Positions 39,301 through 52,984 of a stretch of DNA of 64,000 bases are shown here, in pieces. Both the position numbers and the translations under genes were made by a program. A model generated the notes under the pieces. The model saw nothing but the letters and a program-made list of their open reading frames with translations, made no database searches and was not told the DNA's origin. This DNA comes from Lucifuga dentata (taxonomy: Eukaryota; Chordata; Actinopteri; Ophidiiformes; Bythitidae), in assembly GCA_014773175.1 (NCBI GenBank), contig VXCM01001493.1, positions 1 through 64,000 of the forward strand, given 5' to 3'. Positions within the stretch are counted from its first letter, which is position 1. Each line of letters starts with the position of its first letter.

Positions 39301-42300
39301 CAAATGAATAAGTCAGAGGGAGGAAAGCTGGAGACAGCAGTGTTCCAATGTTGGGTGCCAGACGAGAAGTCAGACAGACAAACAGTGAGAGGAAGGGCAG
39401 GTAAAATGTGGTAGAAATGTGACAGACAGTTGGGGAAGGCGCACTGACCCCATCCCACATGCTACCGGCAGGCTCCAGGTGCCCCCCCCCTCTCCCATTC
39501 ACACATGGATGTCAAGTCTCCCTGAAGGAAACCAGGTCGGTTCTGTTAAGGAAGTCATATAAGATCACGGAAGGTGGAAAGGAATCCGCATCTGCAGCCC
39601 AGTCTAGTCAAAACAGCACTTCTGTGCTGTCTGCTGTTAATTTAGGGGCAGTACGTGAAGCATGACCGGAAAGGGGCCTGCATGGACACATAAATTTGAA
39701 GGAGTGAACCTAAATATTACGTCTATAAAAACGTGACCTAAATATTGTGTCTGTAGAGCAGAATTTTCCATCCTGTTTCCAGACTTAAATTGCCACCTGA
39801 GACTTTTACCCTTGTCATGACTGATTTTTAGTATTTTAAAGATCATTATTTGCCAGACATATTGAGTATAACTTACAGTAACTGTAATACACCATTTACT
39901 TGTAAACTTGTAATTACAAAACAGCTGTCTGTACTTTAAATACTTCCATCATCATAGTTATTGTAGTGCAAGTAAAAGCTGGCATGATTTGTAGCTTTAG
40001 TCATCTCATGGAATTAAACTGATGTATCTCAACTGTTGTATTGCTCTAGTAAAAAAAACTGTTGGAAAACTAAAAATGTGTGAAAGATCGTAAGGGAACT
40101 CCATTAGCTTTGACTTTACTGTCAAACGGATCCGTTAGGAAACCTGCAGTTCAGGATATGAAGTCACTCAACTGCATCAGGCTACTGGAGCAGCGCCGGA
40201 GCTATGAACGGGATTATCAGCAGGAGTCCACCAAAGTCACTGTTTGTCATAGCTGCCAGACTGAGCGTTGAGGTCCATTAATCACAAACAGTGGAGCAAA
40301 AAGAAATATAGCTGTCTTGAAATCTATCTTTCTTTTTAGTCTAGTTTCATTGAGTTAATCAGTTCTGCATCTTATTTAAAGTACTGAATTTTTTTTTTTT
40401 TTTTGTTTGTTAAAGTCAGGCCAGGAAAACAAGGAATTTGGTCCCTCAAACACATCCTGGATTTACCCTGGGGTCTGATCTCCCCTGTGGATGTGCCTGT
40501 CATTTGTAAGGCAGGGACCTTGGAGCACACTTATCAGGTACCTGAACCACCTCAATGTCCTCAAACTGTAAATGCTGAGTACTTCACACTTTTTAAATTA
40601 TAACACGCTGTTTGAGCCATTCGTTTTGAATTTATAGATGAGTTAGTTACACAGTTATGGTCAGGAAATTTCAGTTGTAGCCTTAGAAGAATATTTTGTT
40701 CCTGATAATCTGAAAAACCTAACATCCTGGAAAGTTAAAATATCTTGGTATCTCAGTTCAACAACAACTAAAGCATAAAATAGCAGTAGGTTTACTTATG
40801 TTGTTTTTCCCACTAAGCTTTCTAACAATCAAAAGATGATCTTGCAGTTGCAGCTCTGTGTTCATCGAGATGTAAAAGTTCAGCTTGCTATTCTGAATCT
40901 CTTATCAGAATAATGTTTAAAATTTCCAAATGATTAACTTTTAACTCTTTGTTTGAGGGTTTTAGACAAAAATGCAGTGTTACGTTACCATAGATGTTCT
41001 AGGGGATGTAGGGAAGTAACAAAAGAAAAAAATATCCCGAGAGAGAAAAGAGGCTCGTGAGGCAGAAATCACAAAAGAAAAGAGTATTTATTTACAAGAA
41101 ATAAAAGCAACAAATACAACTAAAGGCGCTGGCTTAAGAAAAAACGAAATCAAACTCGCCAGGTTTGTTACAAGACCCAAACAATGTATCAAACACAATA
41201 ATCAACCAAGTAAAACACAAACAAAACACTATCCTTTCTGCAGCAAGGAGTAAGACACACACACAGCGTGTAAGCTGCCACCCAATGGCCCACTGGCACT
41301 GTCAGATCTCCACTCTCCACCTTTATGCACTGCTGATTGAAAGTGGAGTCAGCTGCGCGCAATCTCTGCTCCACAAGGTAGCACCTAGAGGATAGGAGAG
41401 AGAAGACACCACAAACAGAAAATCCACAGCACTCAGGCCGTAACATGCAGTCTATACTGTATGATCCCCATTTAGACACTTTGATAAGATAAGATATTCC
41501 TGTTACCTTAATTAAAAGTTAAATATCTTATTTCATTAAAGTCTGATAAAGTTCAGCAATGAGAAACTCTAAAACCTATACAACCAATCATAGAAAGGCA
41601 ACTTCATCTTCCAATTGAGAGAGGTAAAATGACAGATATTGGGAATCAACTAGTTAATTTCCTCAGGAGAGACTTCAATAGATGAAGAGGACAATATATC
41701 AAGACCAGATTGATAGGGAAACGGAAAACACCAAAAAGTCCTCTGTCTAGTGAAAGCTCTATAGAACCTAATTCCTACAGAGTCAAGTACAGTGTTTATT
41801 CAAAAGAAAATTTGCTTCTTAGACAGTTTGAGTCTTTTTACTTTCAGCCATAGAAAAAGGTCCCTGCCTATCATAACATCTATATAACTCCAACCTGACT
41901 TATAAAAATTAACTAACCAATCACATTGAGGAGAAGAGCAGCAGCAAGCTCTTCATTCAAAACCGAACACAACCAAACCTTTAGCCTCATAGCTTTTAGC
42001 AGTAAATTGGCAGCCACAAATGGAAGACTTGGAGGGCTGAAAATATAAGAATTAAACCAGAGAAAATAAACAAGAGGCCTGACCAACCATGCAGGATATA
42101 AAAAAGCCATTATCTGATTGCAGATAATCAATCTTCTGGGTTAGACAACAGACTCGTCCAATTAAAGTCACCCTGGATGTTTGTTGATTCGAGAAAATCA
42201 ATCTTGACTGCTTCAACTCTCGACTGTGCAATGTCGAACTAATAAAGAAGCATTAAGATGCAGAGTTGTCGTGTTGTCTAATCTACATGCAAAGCTGTTG

Positions 42301-43072
42301 AAGAGTCAGAGGTAATTATGTGAAGAAAGTCAAATGCCATCATTCAATCAGCAGAGAATTGGGGAAGTTAATATCTTAAACACAAGGATGTCTGCAGTAA
42401 AGCCTTTTGCCATGATAGTATAATTGTAACTGAGAAGCAAACGGCTTAGCTAAACCTCAAGGGTGGAAAAACAGGGCTGTGCATATGATATTGTTCATGA
42501 AAATACCGGAATATGATAGAAATCCGTCATATAAAGAATTGAAAATTGTTGATGAATTTTCACATCACACACAAGACGAAGAAACAAAACATGTGTGCCC
42601 CAAAAAGGGCAGTCAGCACCTGACGAATTACTTCCTAAAAATGGAGCAAATGCTGTTGTTTAAAAATGATTTGGTTACAAAACAAACTGCCTACCTGCTA
42701 AAGTAGGGAACACACCAAATGTGTTTGTACTCCAGAAGCAGAAACAGCTGTGTGATTACCAAGAAAGTCAAAAGTCGAATGAGAAGGTGAGCCAGGCGGC
42801 TGATTTGCAATGCAAAACAAGCAGACAAGTGACACTGACTCAGTCAGGCATAGCTGAAGCGTTAGCTAATTGTACTGTCTGTGACAGAAAAAGAAACTGG
42901 TGGAGTGAAATTAGCAAAGCGGTGACATTTTGTGAGGAGTCTTGTTGTGATGCATGAACAGAGTTAGCTTAGCCGCTACACTCACTTCAGTTCAGTTCTT
43001 TGTCTCAATCACATCAGGCTTGTGGTGGAGTTGGATATCTGTCATATTTATTTATTGCAACATTATATTTGT
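36301..43072. other. No gene seen
   Basis: AT-rich DNA with a GA array at 37239-37265 and a T-run near 40389. Short frames (for example 40080-40271 and 42479-42706) show no recognisable family. Confidence 0.55.
37239..37265. repeat. (GA)n microsatellite
   Basis: Pure GA array of about 13 units. Confidence 0.9.
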
Positions 43073-43365
43073 TACCTCTGCCAAGGTGTTTGTTTGTTTG
43101 TTTGTCTGTTTGTTCATTAGCAGGATGTCTCATGGATTTGGATGATATTGGGAGATAGAGAGATAATATTGAGAGGAAGATGTGATTAAATTCTGGAAGT
43201 GATGCAGATCATATTCTGGATCCATAATATGTTTTTAGCCTATAAAATCAATACTAATGGGACTATTTCAATTAAATTTAGCATGGTGGCTTAGTTTTTA
43301 ACCAAAAAAAGAGCTGATTATTTTGGTGATCTTGGTGGAGGTGTGTGCTCTGGAGTGCCTTCTTG
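43073..43365. repeat. Dispersed repeat, copy 2 (mate at 29324)
   Basis: TACCTCTGCCAAGGTG, TTTGTTTGTTTGTCTGTTTG, GGATTTGGATGATATTGGGA and CAGATCATATTCTGGATCC parallel copy 1. This copy extends to a GGTGGAGGTGTGTGCTCTGG tail that copy 1 lacks. Confidence 0.65.
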
Positions 43366-44678
43366 TTTGAGTTATTTTTTACAACCTATAATATTACAGG
43401 ATTTAGTTGTTTATTTTTACTGAAAGAAACACTCTACTGTTCCTACTTTCACACTTTTTACACACTTTTTACTTCTTTTAATGTTATCACAGTCTACAGT
43501 ATTGTACTGTATACTTACACAATCGCAATACAACATTGTTCAGTGTTACATTGTTCATACCGTTTTGAATATTGTTGTTACAAAAATACCTTGAGATATT
43601 TCAATGTTATTTTAAGGCTATATTGTCTTAGTGGAAAAGAATTTTGTCAAGATTAAAGGGAGTCATTGATACATAAATGAAGTTTAAAGTCTTATCTGCA
43701 AAGTAACTATCAGATAAATATAGTTGCATATAAAGACCATCAGTTGATGTTTGACCATTTTTGGATACACCCTCTACTTATTGCATCACCAGCCTCTCAC
43801 AACTCAGATAACTATAATTTTTAATAATATGCTCATGATGCATTAATCTGCACTCAGGATGTGTAATGACCAACGTTTGAAGTGGTCTTTCTGCATTATT
43901 TTTTGATTACATTAATGCAAAAAAGCACAAACAGACACGAGACTAGATTGTAATTATGAAAAATATGCTGCTCTCTCCAAGCAAATATAAGTTCAGCCAT
44001 ATGAATCATGGTGCTGACAACCATTATTAACAAGAACATTAGCACTCCTTCACATCCACCTTCCGACTGCAGCATAACCTCAGCTGAACAACAAAGCCTT
44101 TATACCCACTTCACTGCAAAACACTCATCCTGTTGATTTTTGCACACTGCATTTAGCTGGATGGAGCACTTTCAACTAAGATAAAGATAATGAACAGAAA
44201 ATTATACCTCATTCTGAATTAAAGTATCCAGTTCTGCCTGAGCTAATAAAAAGCCACACTTTTCTTGGAATCTATCTGTAACCTGTGAACTTCATTTGCA
44301 AACATATTATTTATGCTCTTGTACCTCAGATTTGAGTTTTTCATTTATCACAGCTGACATCTCTGATGAGCAGAATGTGGGTATAAAAACAAAGTGTTAC
44401 TGCATGAAATATTGCATTTTTTACAGTTTCAATGTGAGAATGAGTGTAGAGTGCTAACGGTATATGATCATTCTTGCACCACATTCAGCATAGATAAAGC
44501 TGTCTATGAAGGGTGAAGGTAGCAGCGCCAAGCTTTTCAATCAATATCCCCGCTGCCTGTCACGCTGGGGGCCATTAGTAGTAGTGAGCTGAGCAAAGCG
44601 ACTCTGATATGAAATGACAGGGGCTTTCACAGAAAGTCCTCGCGTTTCCCTCATTGTTCATTTACACACACACATAGG
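43366..44678. other. No gene seen
   Basis: AT-rich sequence without recognisable coding or repeat structure. Confidence 0.55.
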
Positions 44679-44686
44679 CACGCGCG

Positions 44687-44719
<33 letters not shown>
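44679..44719. repeat. Compound (CG)n(CA)n tract
   Basis: About seven CG units (44681-44694) run directly into about twelve CA units. Confidence 0.9.
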
Positions 44720-44862
44720 GTTCCCTACAATGCAGCTACCCTCACTCTGCAAATTCCTCCTGATTCATTCTTCCAATCAGTCAACTGTGTTCATTCATAG
44801 AGTCTCTCAGTTGTACGTAGTCTTGGACTTGTTCATTAGACAAAAAAAATATACAAAAATAT

Positions 44863-44916
44863 ACAAAAAATAAAGATTAATTAATAAAAAAAATCTACAA
44901 AAAATAAAGATTAATT
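44863..44916. repeat. Short tandem duplication
   Basis: ACAAAAAATAAAGATTAATT occurs at 44863-44882 and again at 44897-44916. Confidence 0.85.
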
Positions 44917-44950
44917 CAATGAAAATTAGTGCATCAAAGCCAGAAACATC

Positions 44951-45264
44951 TAACTATAAAGGCAGAAATCTCTGCAATATCTCTAGAACCTGGCATTGTA
45001 TGAATTTAAAATTTGGCAGGTTTATTGCTCAGGACCCAAGAATGTGCAGTGTCACGTGTGAAGTTGTTTGGATGAGCAGTTCTCCAGTTGTGCCGGTAAA
45101 AAGTAGTCCACGCAGCAGGATATGCTTCAGGCGCGGCAGGACACGCTCCGCTCCATGGATACTGCAAACAAAGCTAGCTTACGAGGACATGCAGAACAAA
45201 ATTATGGCAGGCTGCAGTGCACACTATAAAGTCCTGCCCGTTTTGAACGGGCACTGCACTAGTA
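44951..45264 (+). repeat. Dispersed repeat family X, copy B
   Basis: Plus-strand copy of the repeat at 32768-33133. It has the same head (AACTATAAAGGCAGAAATCT), lacks the GTCT array, has an internal deletion, and ends GCACTGCACTAGT. Confidence 0.7.
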
Positions 45265-45635
45265 ATAAATAAAGGCTTGTTGCTGTACTTTACACGTGAC
45301 CACATGATCAGACACAACCATGCAAAATCAACATGTACAACAGAGTATTTAGCGCTGGGAGTGGCTTGCAGCTCTCATGCAGGTGGAGATGCTCTTATGA
45401 CAGCCTATGCTTGTGAACTCTGACTAATAAAGATCAAGACCACTGTATTCAAACTGGGCAACTATCAAACTTAATGACATGCATAAATCCTTAGAATGTG
45501 GAGCCTGTATATGATGGTGGGAAAAGTACAACAAACATCTCTTAGAAGCAAAGGAATTTCAAATTAAAGTCTTCATTAACTATTACTACTTTGCTACTTT
45601 GCTGTTTAACAATGTAAGTTTGAACCAGGCTCTTT
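45265..45635. other. No gene seen
   Basis: Unremarkable AT-rich sequence. Confidence 0.55.
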
Positions 45636-45806
45636 CTTCCCACATTACAAAGACATGCAGGTTTTGATGAATTCGGAATGTCTAAATTGCCTGTAGGTGT
45701 GAGTGTGAATAAGTTTGTCTGTGTCAGTGATAGACTGCAACCTGTCCAGAGTGTATCCTGCCTCTCGCCCAATGAATGCAGGGATAGGCTCCAGCCCCAA
45801 TAACAT
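45636..45806 (+). repeat. SINE-like fish repeat, copy 2 (3' part)
   Basis: ACAAAGACATGCAGG, TCTAAATTGCCTGTAGGTGT, GTGATAGACTGCAACCTGTC and GATAGGCTCCAGCCCC match the 3' half of the repeat at 8391-8705. The 5' part with the B-box-like motif is missing. Confidence 0.7.
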
Positions 45807-47624
<1,818 letters not shown>

Positions 47625-47646
47625 TTATTTTGGCACGCTCGAATCT

Positions 47647-47683
47647 AAAATAAAAATAAAAATAAAATAAAATAAAATAAAAA
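47647..47683. repeat. AT-rich (AAAAT)n microsatellite just upstream of the ddah1 ATG
   Basis: Short A-rich units ending in T repeat here (AAAAT and close variants). On the ddah1 strand this reads as a TTTTA tract about 26-62 nt upstream of the start codon, so it probably lies in the 5' leader or the core promoter. Confidence 0.8.
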
Positions 47684-47778
47684 AAAGACCCTGGCAGAGA
47701 ACTAAGCGAATGAATGAGAAAAAGTCAGTCAGTTAACCCGATGCTGTCTGGTTTGCTCATGAGTTTCCTCGCACCGTT

Positions 47779-47903
47779 TTATTCTTTATTGACAGTAAGC
47801 TGCTAAATGAAGTGTCAGCACCGAGGAGAGCGGCGGGCAGNTTATTCTTTATTGACAGTAAGCTGCTAAATGAAGTGTCAGCACCGAGGAGAGCGGCGGG
47901 CAG
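47779..47903. other. Single-N junction at 47841 with exact 62-bp duplication
   Basis: 47779-47840 and 47842-47903 are identical. It falls in the ddah1 promoter region, so distances there are overstated by 63 bp. Confidence 0.9.
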
Positions 47904-49274
47904 CGCTCCGGTGACGCGCACCGACCATCACGTGAAGCCTGAACGAGTCTGTCAGCTCACCAACAAGTGACACTCCGCGGTTTACTCAATTCATTTCACG
48001 CCGCATCTTCTTTCATCCCTCTGAAGTTCCTTATGATGTTTTTACAGGAATAATCATCTGGAAAAGCCTTTCATCCCGGCAAAAAAATCCATTTCTTTAA
48101 TTATATCCCCTGTAGAATGTCGCAATAGTGACTTGAACACACCACTAACACTGGTGTGGGAATTAAGCAGATGTGAAAAGTAACTATAAATAGGTATGAG
48201 TGAGTATATTTACTCAAGTACTATACTGTCAAGTCTAAAGTCATTTATGCTTTACAGTTTTTATTAGAATTTATTCTCTATTTTTAAATTTTGTCATTAA
48301 CTGCAATTTTTCTAGCATATTTTCTTTTCTTTTTTTGCCTTGTTTTTTCTTCTAGATTTAATATTTTTTTAAATATATTTTTTTAATTAATTTGAGATAT
48401 TTTTTTCCAACATTTAAAAGATTTATTTCTACAACTTCTTCCCTCACAGATTTTTTTTTTTTTTTAAAGATTTATCCATCTAAAATGAAGAATGTTCTGC
48501 AAACAAGTAGAAAATTTGCAGGTTTGGTAGAAATGTCAAGAGTTCTGCCAAACTTTTTTAGACAGGATGACAGAATAATTTTGAAGTAGCTGAGTATCTC
48601 TACTTCTAATCCACTACATTACGATATTGTACTTTGTACTCCAATATATTTATCTGAAGACTATAGTAAGTGTTTAACTTTGCAGATTAAGACCTGAAAT
48701 TCAATGTGAGATAAACTCGTCACCTTGATGTTGTCATGTTAAAAAAACACATGCATTTTATCTCAGGAGATTAGAATGAGAAAGAGGTAGCATATGATCC
48801 TTCTGTGGGACTGATTGTTTAAAAATTCCCAAATATTTTTGGGTGAAAGGCTTATCTCCAATGTTTTTATTCCAGAAGTTTTCCTGTTTCATTAAAAAAA
48901 TCTCACTAACTGGACATTTGAGGATCAGTGACTGCTGTGGACAACATTTGCCTTCATATTGGAACTGCATTGAGTGCTGCAATCAACTTTTGCTGTAACA
49001 TTCTAAGATTTATAATAGGAATCTAGGATAAGATTTATTGAAAATATGAATGCACATATTCTTTATGTAACTTCCACTCACTTGCTCCTGAGCCTAAAAC
49101 GTCACAGCTTTACACTTTGCAGATGTGTAAAAAGGTGCGCACAAACCAGAATATCTAAAAGAATATCTCAGTCTCAGTTTGTCCTGGGAAATCTAGTGTA
49201 GGAGTACAGGGCAAGAGTGTGAAAAGAAGAGCAGGAAAAGCTTGGTAGGTGTGCGTGCGTGTGTGAGTGTGAGT

Positions 49275-49280
<6 letters not shown>

Positions 49281-49307
<27 letters not shown>

Positions 49308-49308
49308 C
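49281..49308. repeat. (GT)n microsatellite
   Basis: Pure GT array, preceded by interrupted GT/GA units from about 49250. Confidence 0.9.
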
Positions 49309-50033
49309 GGTGGGGAGGGGGTACTATTCTATTCCCTGTGGTGCCATCTAAGGAAGGCTCTGGGCCCGGTGAAGCTGTCTGAATGGATGGAATGTTTCTT
49401 CAGACATCCCAGAAGCACATTCTTCCACTGCGGGACCTCAGTTTGTCTTTTCTTGTTCCAGATTCACTCAATTATCCCCAACTGCTCTAAACATTCAGAA
49501 CATTCCAGGAGCCCCACATTCCATTTTCCACTCCAGCCAGGATCACCCTCACCCTCCCAGCCCCAGCACCTGCCCCCACCCAGATGTATTTTTTTTCCAT
49601 CACTCCACATCACGGATGAATGTGGTATGCAAGAAAAGACCCTCTTTCTCCTCTTTCTGTCACTCCAAGCTGAGGAATTTGGGTTACTTCAGATGAAGGA
49701 AAGCCCTCATATGGGCACCTGGCTGATACATTGTGCAGCTATAGTGAAAACAGAGATGAATCTCCAGCTGTGGATAAAGTTGCACCAAAAGCAGCATGTC
49801 TGATTTGTCTGGTATGATGGGACGAATGATGAGATTCTACGTAATTCTACTTTTAGTGTACACCAGGCTGCATATTTAACTCTATGCAATCAGACAGGTG
49901 AAAATGCTATTTCCATTCAAATATACATGAACAATATTCATCGTTGGCGGTTGAACGCTTCATGCCCAACATGTGGAGGTTGTCACAAGACATTCTGGGA
50001 AATGCAGGGAATACTAAACAGAACTTAATACTG

Positions 50034-50054
50034 TAGATAGATAGATAGATAGAC

Positions 50055-50112
<58 letters not shown>
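50034..50112. repeat. (ATAG)n microsatellite
   Basis: About 19 ATAG units with one ACAG variant near 50054. Confidence 0.95.
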
Positions 50113-51119
50113 TGAATTTTTCCTTGATTTACTGCCACTTTAACCATAATTTAATTAGACAAAAAGAACAGAAATGTTTCCACACCACTTTAGCTGCTGC
50201 TGTCTTTCTGACATAGATTAAAGAAGCTCCTCTTTTGTCATTTTGACAGAGTTTTAGATTCCTCAGATTTCTGTGGTGAAGGATTGACCCTGTTTTACTT
50301 TGTTCTCTTACTTGCCAGTTTCACATCATATTTCAAAGCCTTTAGGTAATTCGGGCACGTCTCAATAAAGATTTTGCTTGATATTAAAAACGTGGCAGAG
50401 GAGGAAAGGCATTCTTTAAATTCCACCTGAAATATGTTCCTATCAAATGTACAGAGAAACAAAGAGAAAATATAACCAGAGCTCCTGTCTCAGCAGGTAT
50501 AGTACATGCCATGTATTTGCAACATTATGGGACGAAGTTCAGATAACAGCCACGTTACACCATGACCCATCCTTATACCTTCATCCTACACTTTAGACTT
50601 GTGGATTAGATATTTATATTTTCAGTTCTTATCTGCTGCACGTCATGCAAGCTTCACATGATCAGCAGTAAATCTCTGTTCTTTTCTACAGAGTGAAACG
50701 GTGCCTCTAAAGCTTGCAGATAGGTACCTTGAGAAATGCATGGTGTTCGATTCTCAAGTTTGTCCTTTCAATCAGTGAGAAAAAGCTACACAGAAGTCAG
50801 AAAATGATAGAGGAGAAACTCATAAGTAGAGTAGAGCAATTTCCAGAAATGTACCATGACCTGGACCAAAAGGTCATTGCAAAGCAAAATGTCTGCAGGC
50901 AGACAGGGATATCTAAGATTCAGCCAACATGCTTGTATTTGAAATGTGATGCTAGCTGTTATCTAAAGCTAAAGTTGCTTCATGATTGCCACGTGCTGGT
51001 CTTAGTTTATTCCCAGCAATCTTTTCCTTACGCTGAGTGTTGAGCGTTGAGCGTCCTGTAGATTTAAACACACACACTGTCCTCAAATAATCAAGAAACA
51101 GCAGAATTCAAAGATGATT

Positions 51120-51368
51120 TTAAAGGAGCTCAATAAATACAAACCTGCATACACATTACGTTACTGACAACCATTTCCCCAAACAGACTACCGGAGTGGT
51201 AAATATTAGAATGTTTTTTTGTTTTTGTTTTGTTTTTTGGGTTTTTTTTGGCAAAATAACATGAAAACTAAAATATGGTTTTATAGTTTGGAAAATGATT
51301 GTCAGTATTGTAATAGATAGATAGTATTTATTGGTTTAAATGTGCAAAATTCACGGTATGGTCCTTTA
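51120..51368. repeat. TTAA element, short internally deleted copy
   Basis: The left end TTAAAGGA has lost the following GCATGTTTGAG block. The right end TTTAAATGTGCAAAATTCAC...GGTATGGTCCTTTA is kept. At 249 bp it is less than half of copy 1. A T/G-rich run at about 51213-51250 is inside. Confidence 0.7.
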
Positions 51369-51775
51369 TGACATCTGCTTCCTGACAGCATATTAAGGTT
51401 AAATCTTCAGATCTTTGACTTGGTGTTTTAGTAGTTGGCCTCATCTCCACTCCTGTTCACACGAACACAACCCATAACTCAGCAGACTTCCTGTTGCTCC
51501 ATGAGGCGACAGAGTAAAGACGTGTAGCTAACACACACACACACTGCAGATCAGTTATGACATCTAGCTTGAATATGCTACAATGGAATTTGTTTTTTAA
51601 ACATCCTGTGCTGTCCCGTTCGGTTCCATCCGTCATTTAGACGTAAATGAGGATGTGCAGGGCTGCTTTGTGCACACTTCCTGAGAGCTGAAGCTAAGGG
51701 CTCCTGTCTTTTTAACCATGAATGTTCCTGCTGAGATCTTACAATAGGTTTTGTTTCCATCATGCCACATCTCAG

Positions 51776-51827
51776 CACAGCACAACACGACACAACACAA
51801 CATGACACAACACAACACACAACTTCT
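51776..51827. repeat. ACACA-type minisatellite
   Basis: Repeated CACAACACA/CACGACACA/CATGACACA units. Confidence 0.8.
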
Positions 51828-51888
51828 AAACTTCTAGTGAACAGTGAGGTTTCTTGAGCATCTCAGCTGGAGTATTTGGTGGAGTCTG

Positions 51889-51925
51889 ACACACACACAC
51901 ACGCACACACACACACACACACACA
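51889..51925. repeat. (CA)n microsatellite
   Basis: CA array with one CG interruption. Confidence 0.9.
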
Positions 51926-51991
51926 GCAACACCCATCTACCAGACACATTATGAATCAGTCACCTCACCATATTAAGGGTTAAGAGTGTAT

Positions 51992-51997
<6 letters not shown>

Positions 51998-52043
<46 letters not shown>
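51998..52043. repeat. (GT)n microsatellite
   Basis: Near-pure GT array, complementary to the CA arrays on either side. Confidence 0.9.
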
Positions 52044-52047
<4 letters not shown>

Positions 52048-52268
52048 GTGGGGGTTCTTGTACAGTTTTTGTGGAAAATATTATGCCAGCGCAATTATTA
52101 CACGGACACGGATGTCCAGTTTTCGCAATATTTCCTGAGCTGAAATGGTAATTATGGAATGAAGATTACCGCATGTTATTCTCCATTGACGTACAATGAC
52201 AACACTGTTTCCTATATCCGTCACACACGGGAGGATGCACACATGCATGTGCACAAGTATGCATGCTG

Positions 52269-52269
<1 letters not shown>

Positions 52270-52322
<53 letters not shown>
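52270..52322. repeat. (CA)n microsatellite
   Basis: Pure CA array of about 26 units. Confidence 0.9.
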
Positions 52323-52325
<3 letters not shown>

Positions 52326-52373
52326 AGTGCCTGAGGTGAAAAGTATCAAAGTGCATTTACTCAAGTGACGAAC

Positions 52374-52490
52374 TTAAGGACCATACCGGTGATTTTGCAT
52401 GTTTGAGTCCAATAAATGCAAACAAGTTACATTACTGCCAACCAATTTCCAAAACATGGAGCACTAAATATTAGAATTGTTTTTTTTTAA
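52374..52490. repeat. TTAA element, left-end fragment
   Basis: TTAAGGACCATACCGGTGAT, TTTGCATGTTTGAGTCCAAT and TACATTACTGCCAACCAATT match the family's left end. The right boundary is unclear and no right terminus was seen. Confidence 0.75.
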
Positions 52491-52920
52491 ATTCTTTATT
52501 ATTTCATTCCATAATTTTAACATTTTCATTCCTGCCTGAAATTGGAAATAAAAGACTTTTCAATCACTTTTCAAATTGGGGATTTTCAATTTTTGTGCAT
52601 TATTATGTAGAAGATACCATGATAATGCACCAACAATTATCACTCAGAGGGGTCCATTCTTCACTATTACTTTTACTTTGGATACTTGAACACATATGTG
52701 TACATGTACATATACATGTTATTGCAAACACTTTTATTAAAAGATTTCTGAATGGAGGTCTTTTTCAGTATTTTTCACTATACTATCAGTACTTTTCCTT
52801 AAGAAAATGATTTACTGAGTTTAGACCAACACAGCAGAGGACAATCAAACCCCATTATTGAAGCAGATTGGACTCATGTAAGGCTTTAGAATCATTTCAT
52901 ATTCCCAGAAGCACCGAGAA

Positions 52921-52984
52921 ACACACACACATACTGTCTACTCACACACAAACACACACACAGACACACACACACACACACACA
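52921..52984. repeat. Interrupted (CA)n microsatellite
   Basis: CA array with TA, CT and GA interruptions. Confidence 0.9.

Noticed and set aside
49273..49803. 176-codon open frame, the longest in the window
   Set aside because: It begins inside a GT microsatellite (CVCVCV run) and shows no domain, promoter or splice context.
50034..50112. Regular ATAG array considered as a CRISPR-like or functional array
   Set aside because: A plain tetranucleotide microsatellite without spacers, in a vertebrate genome.
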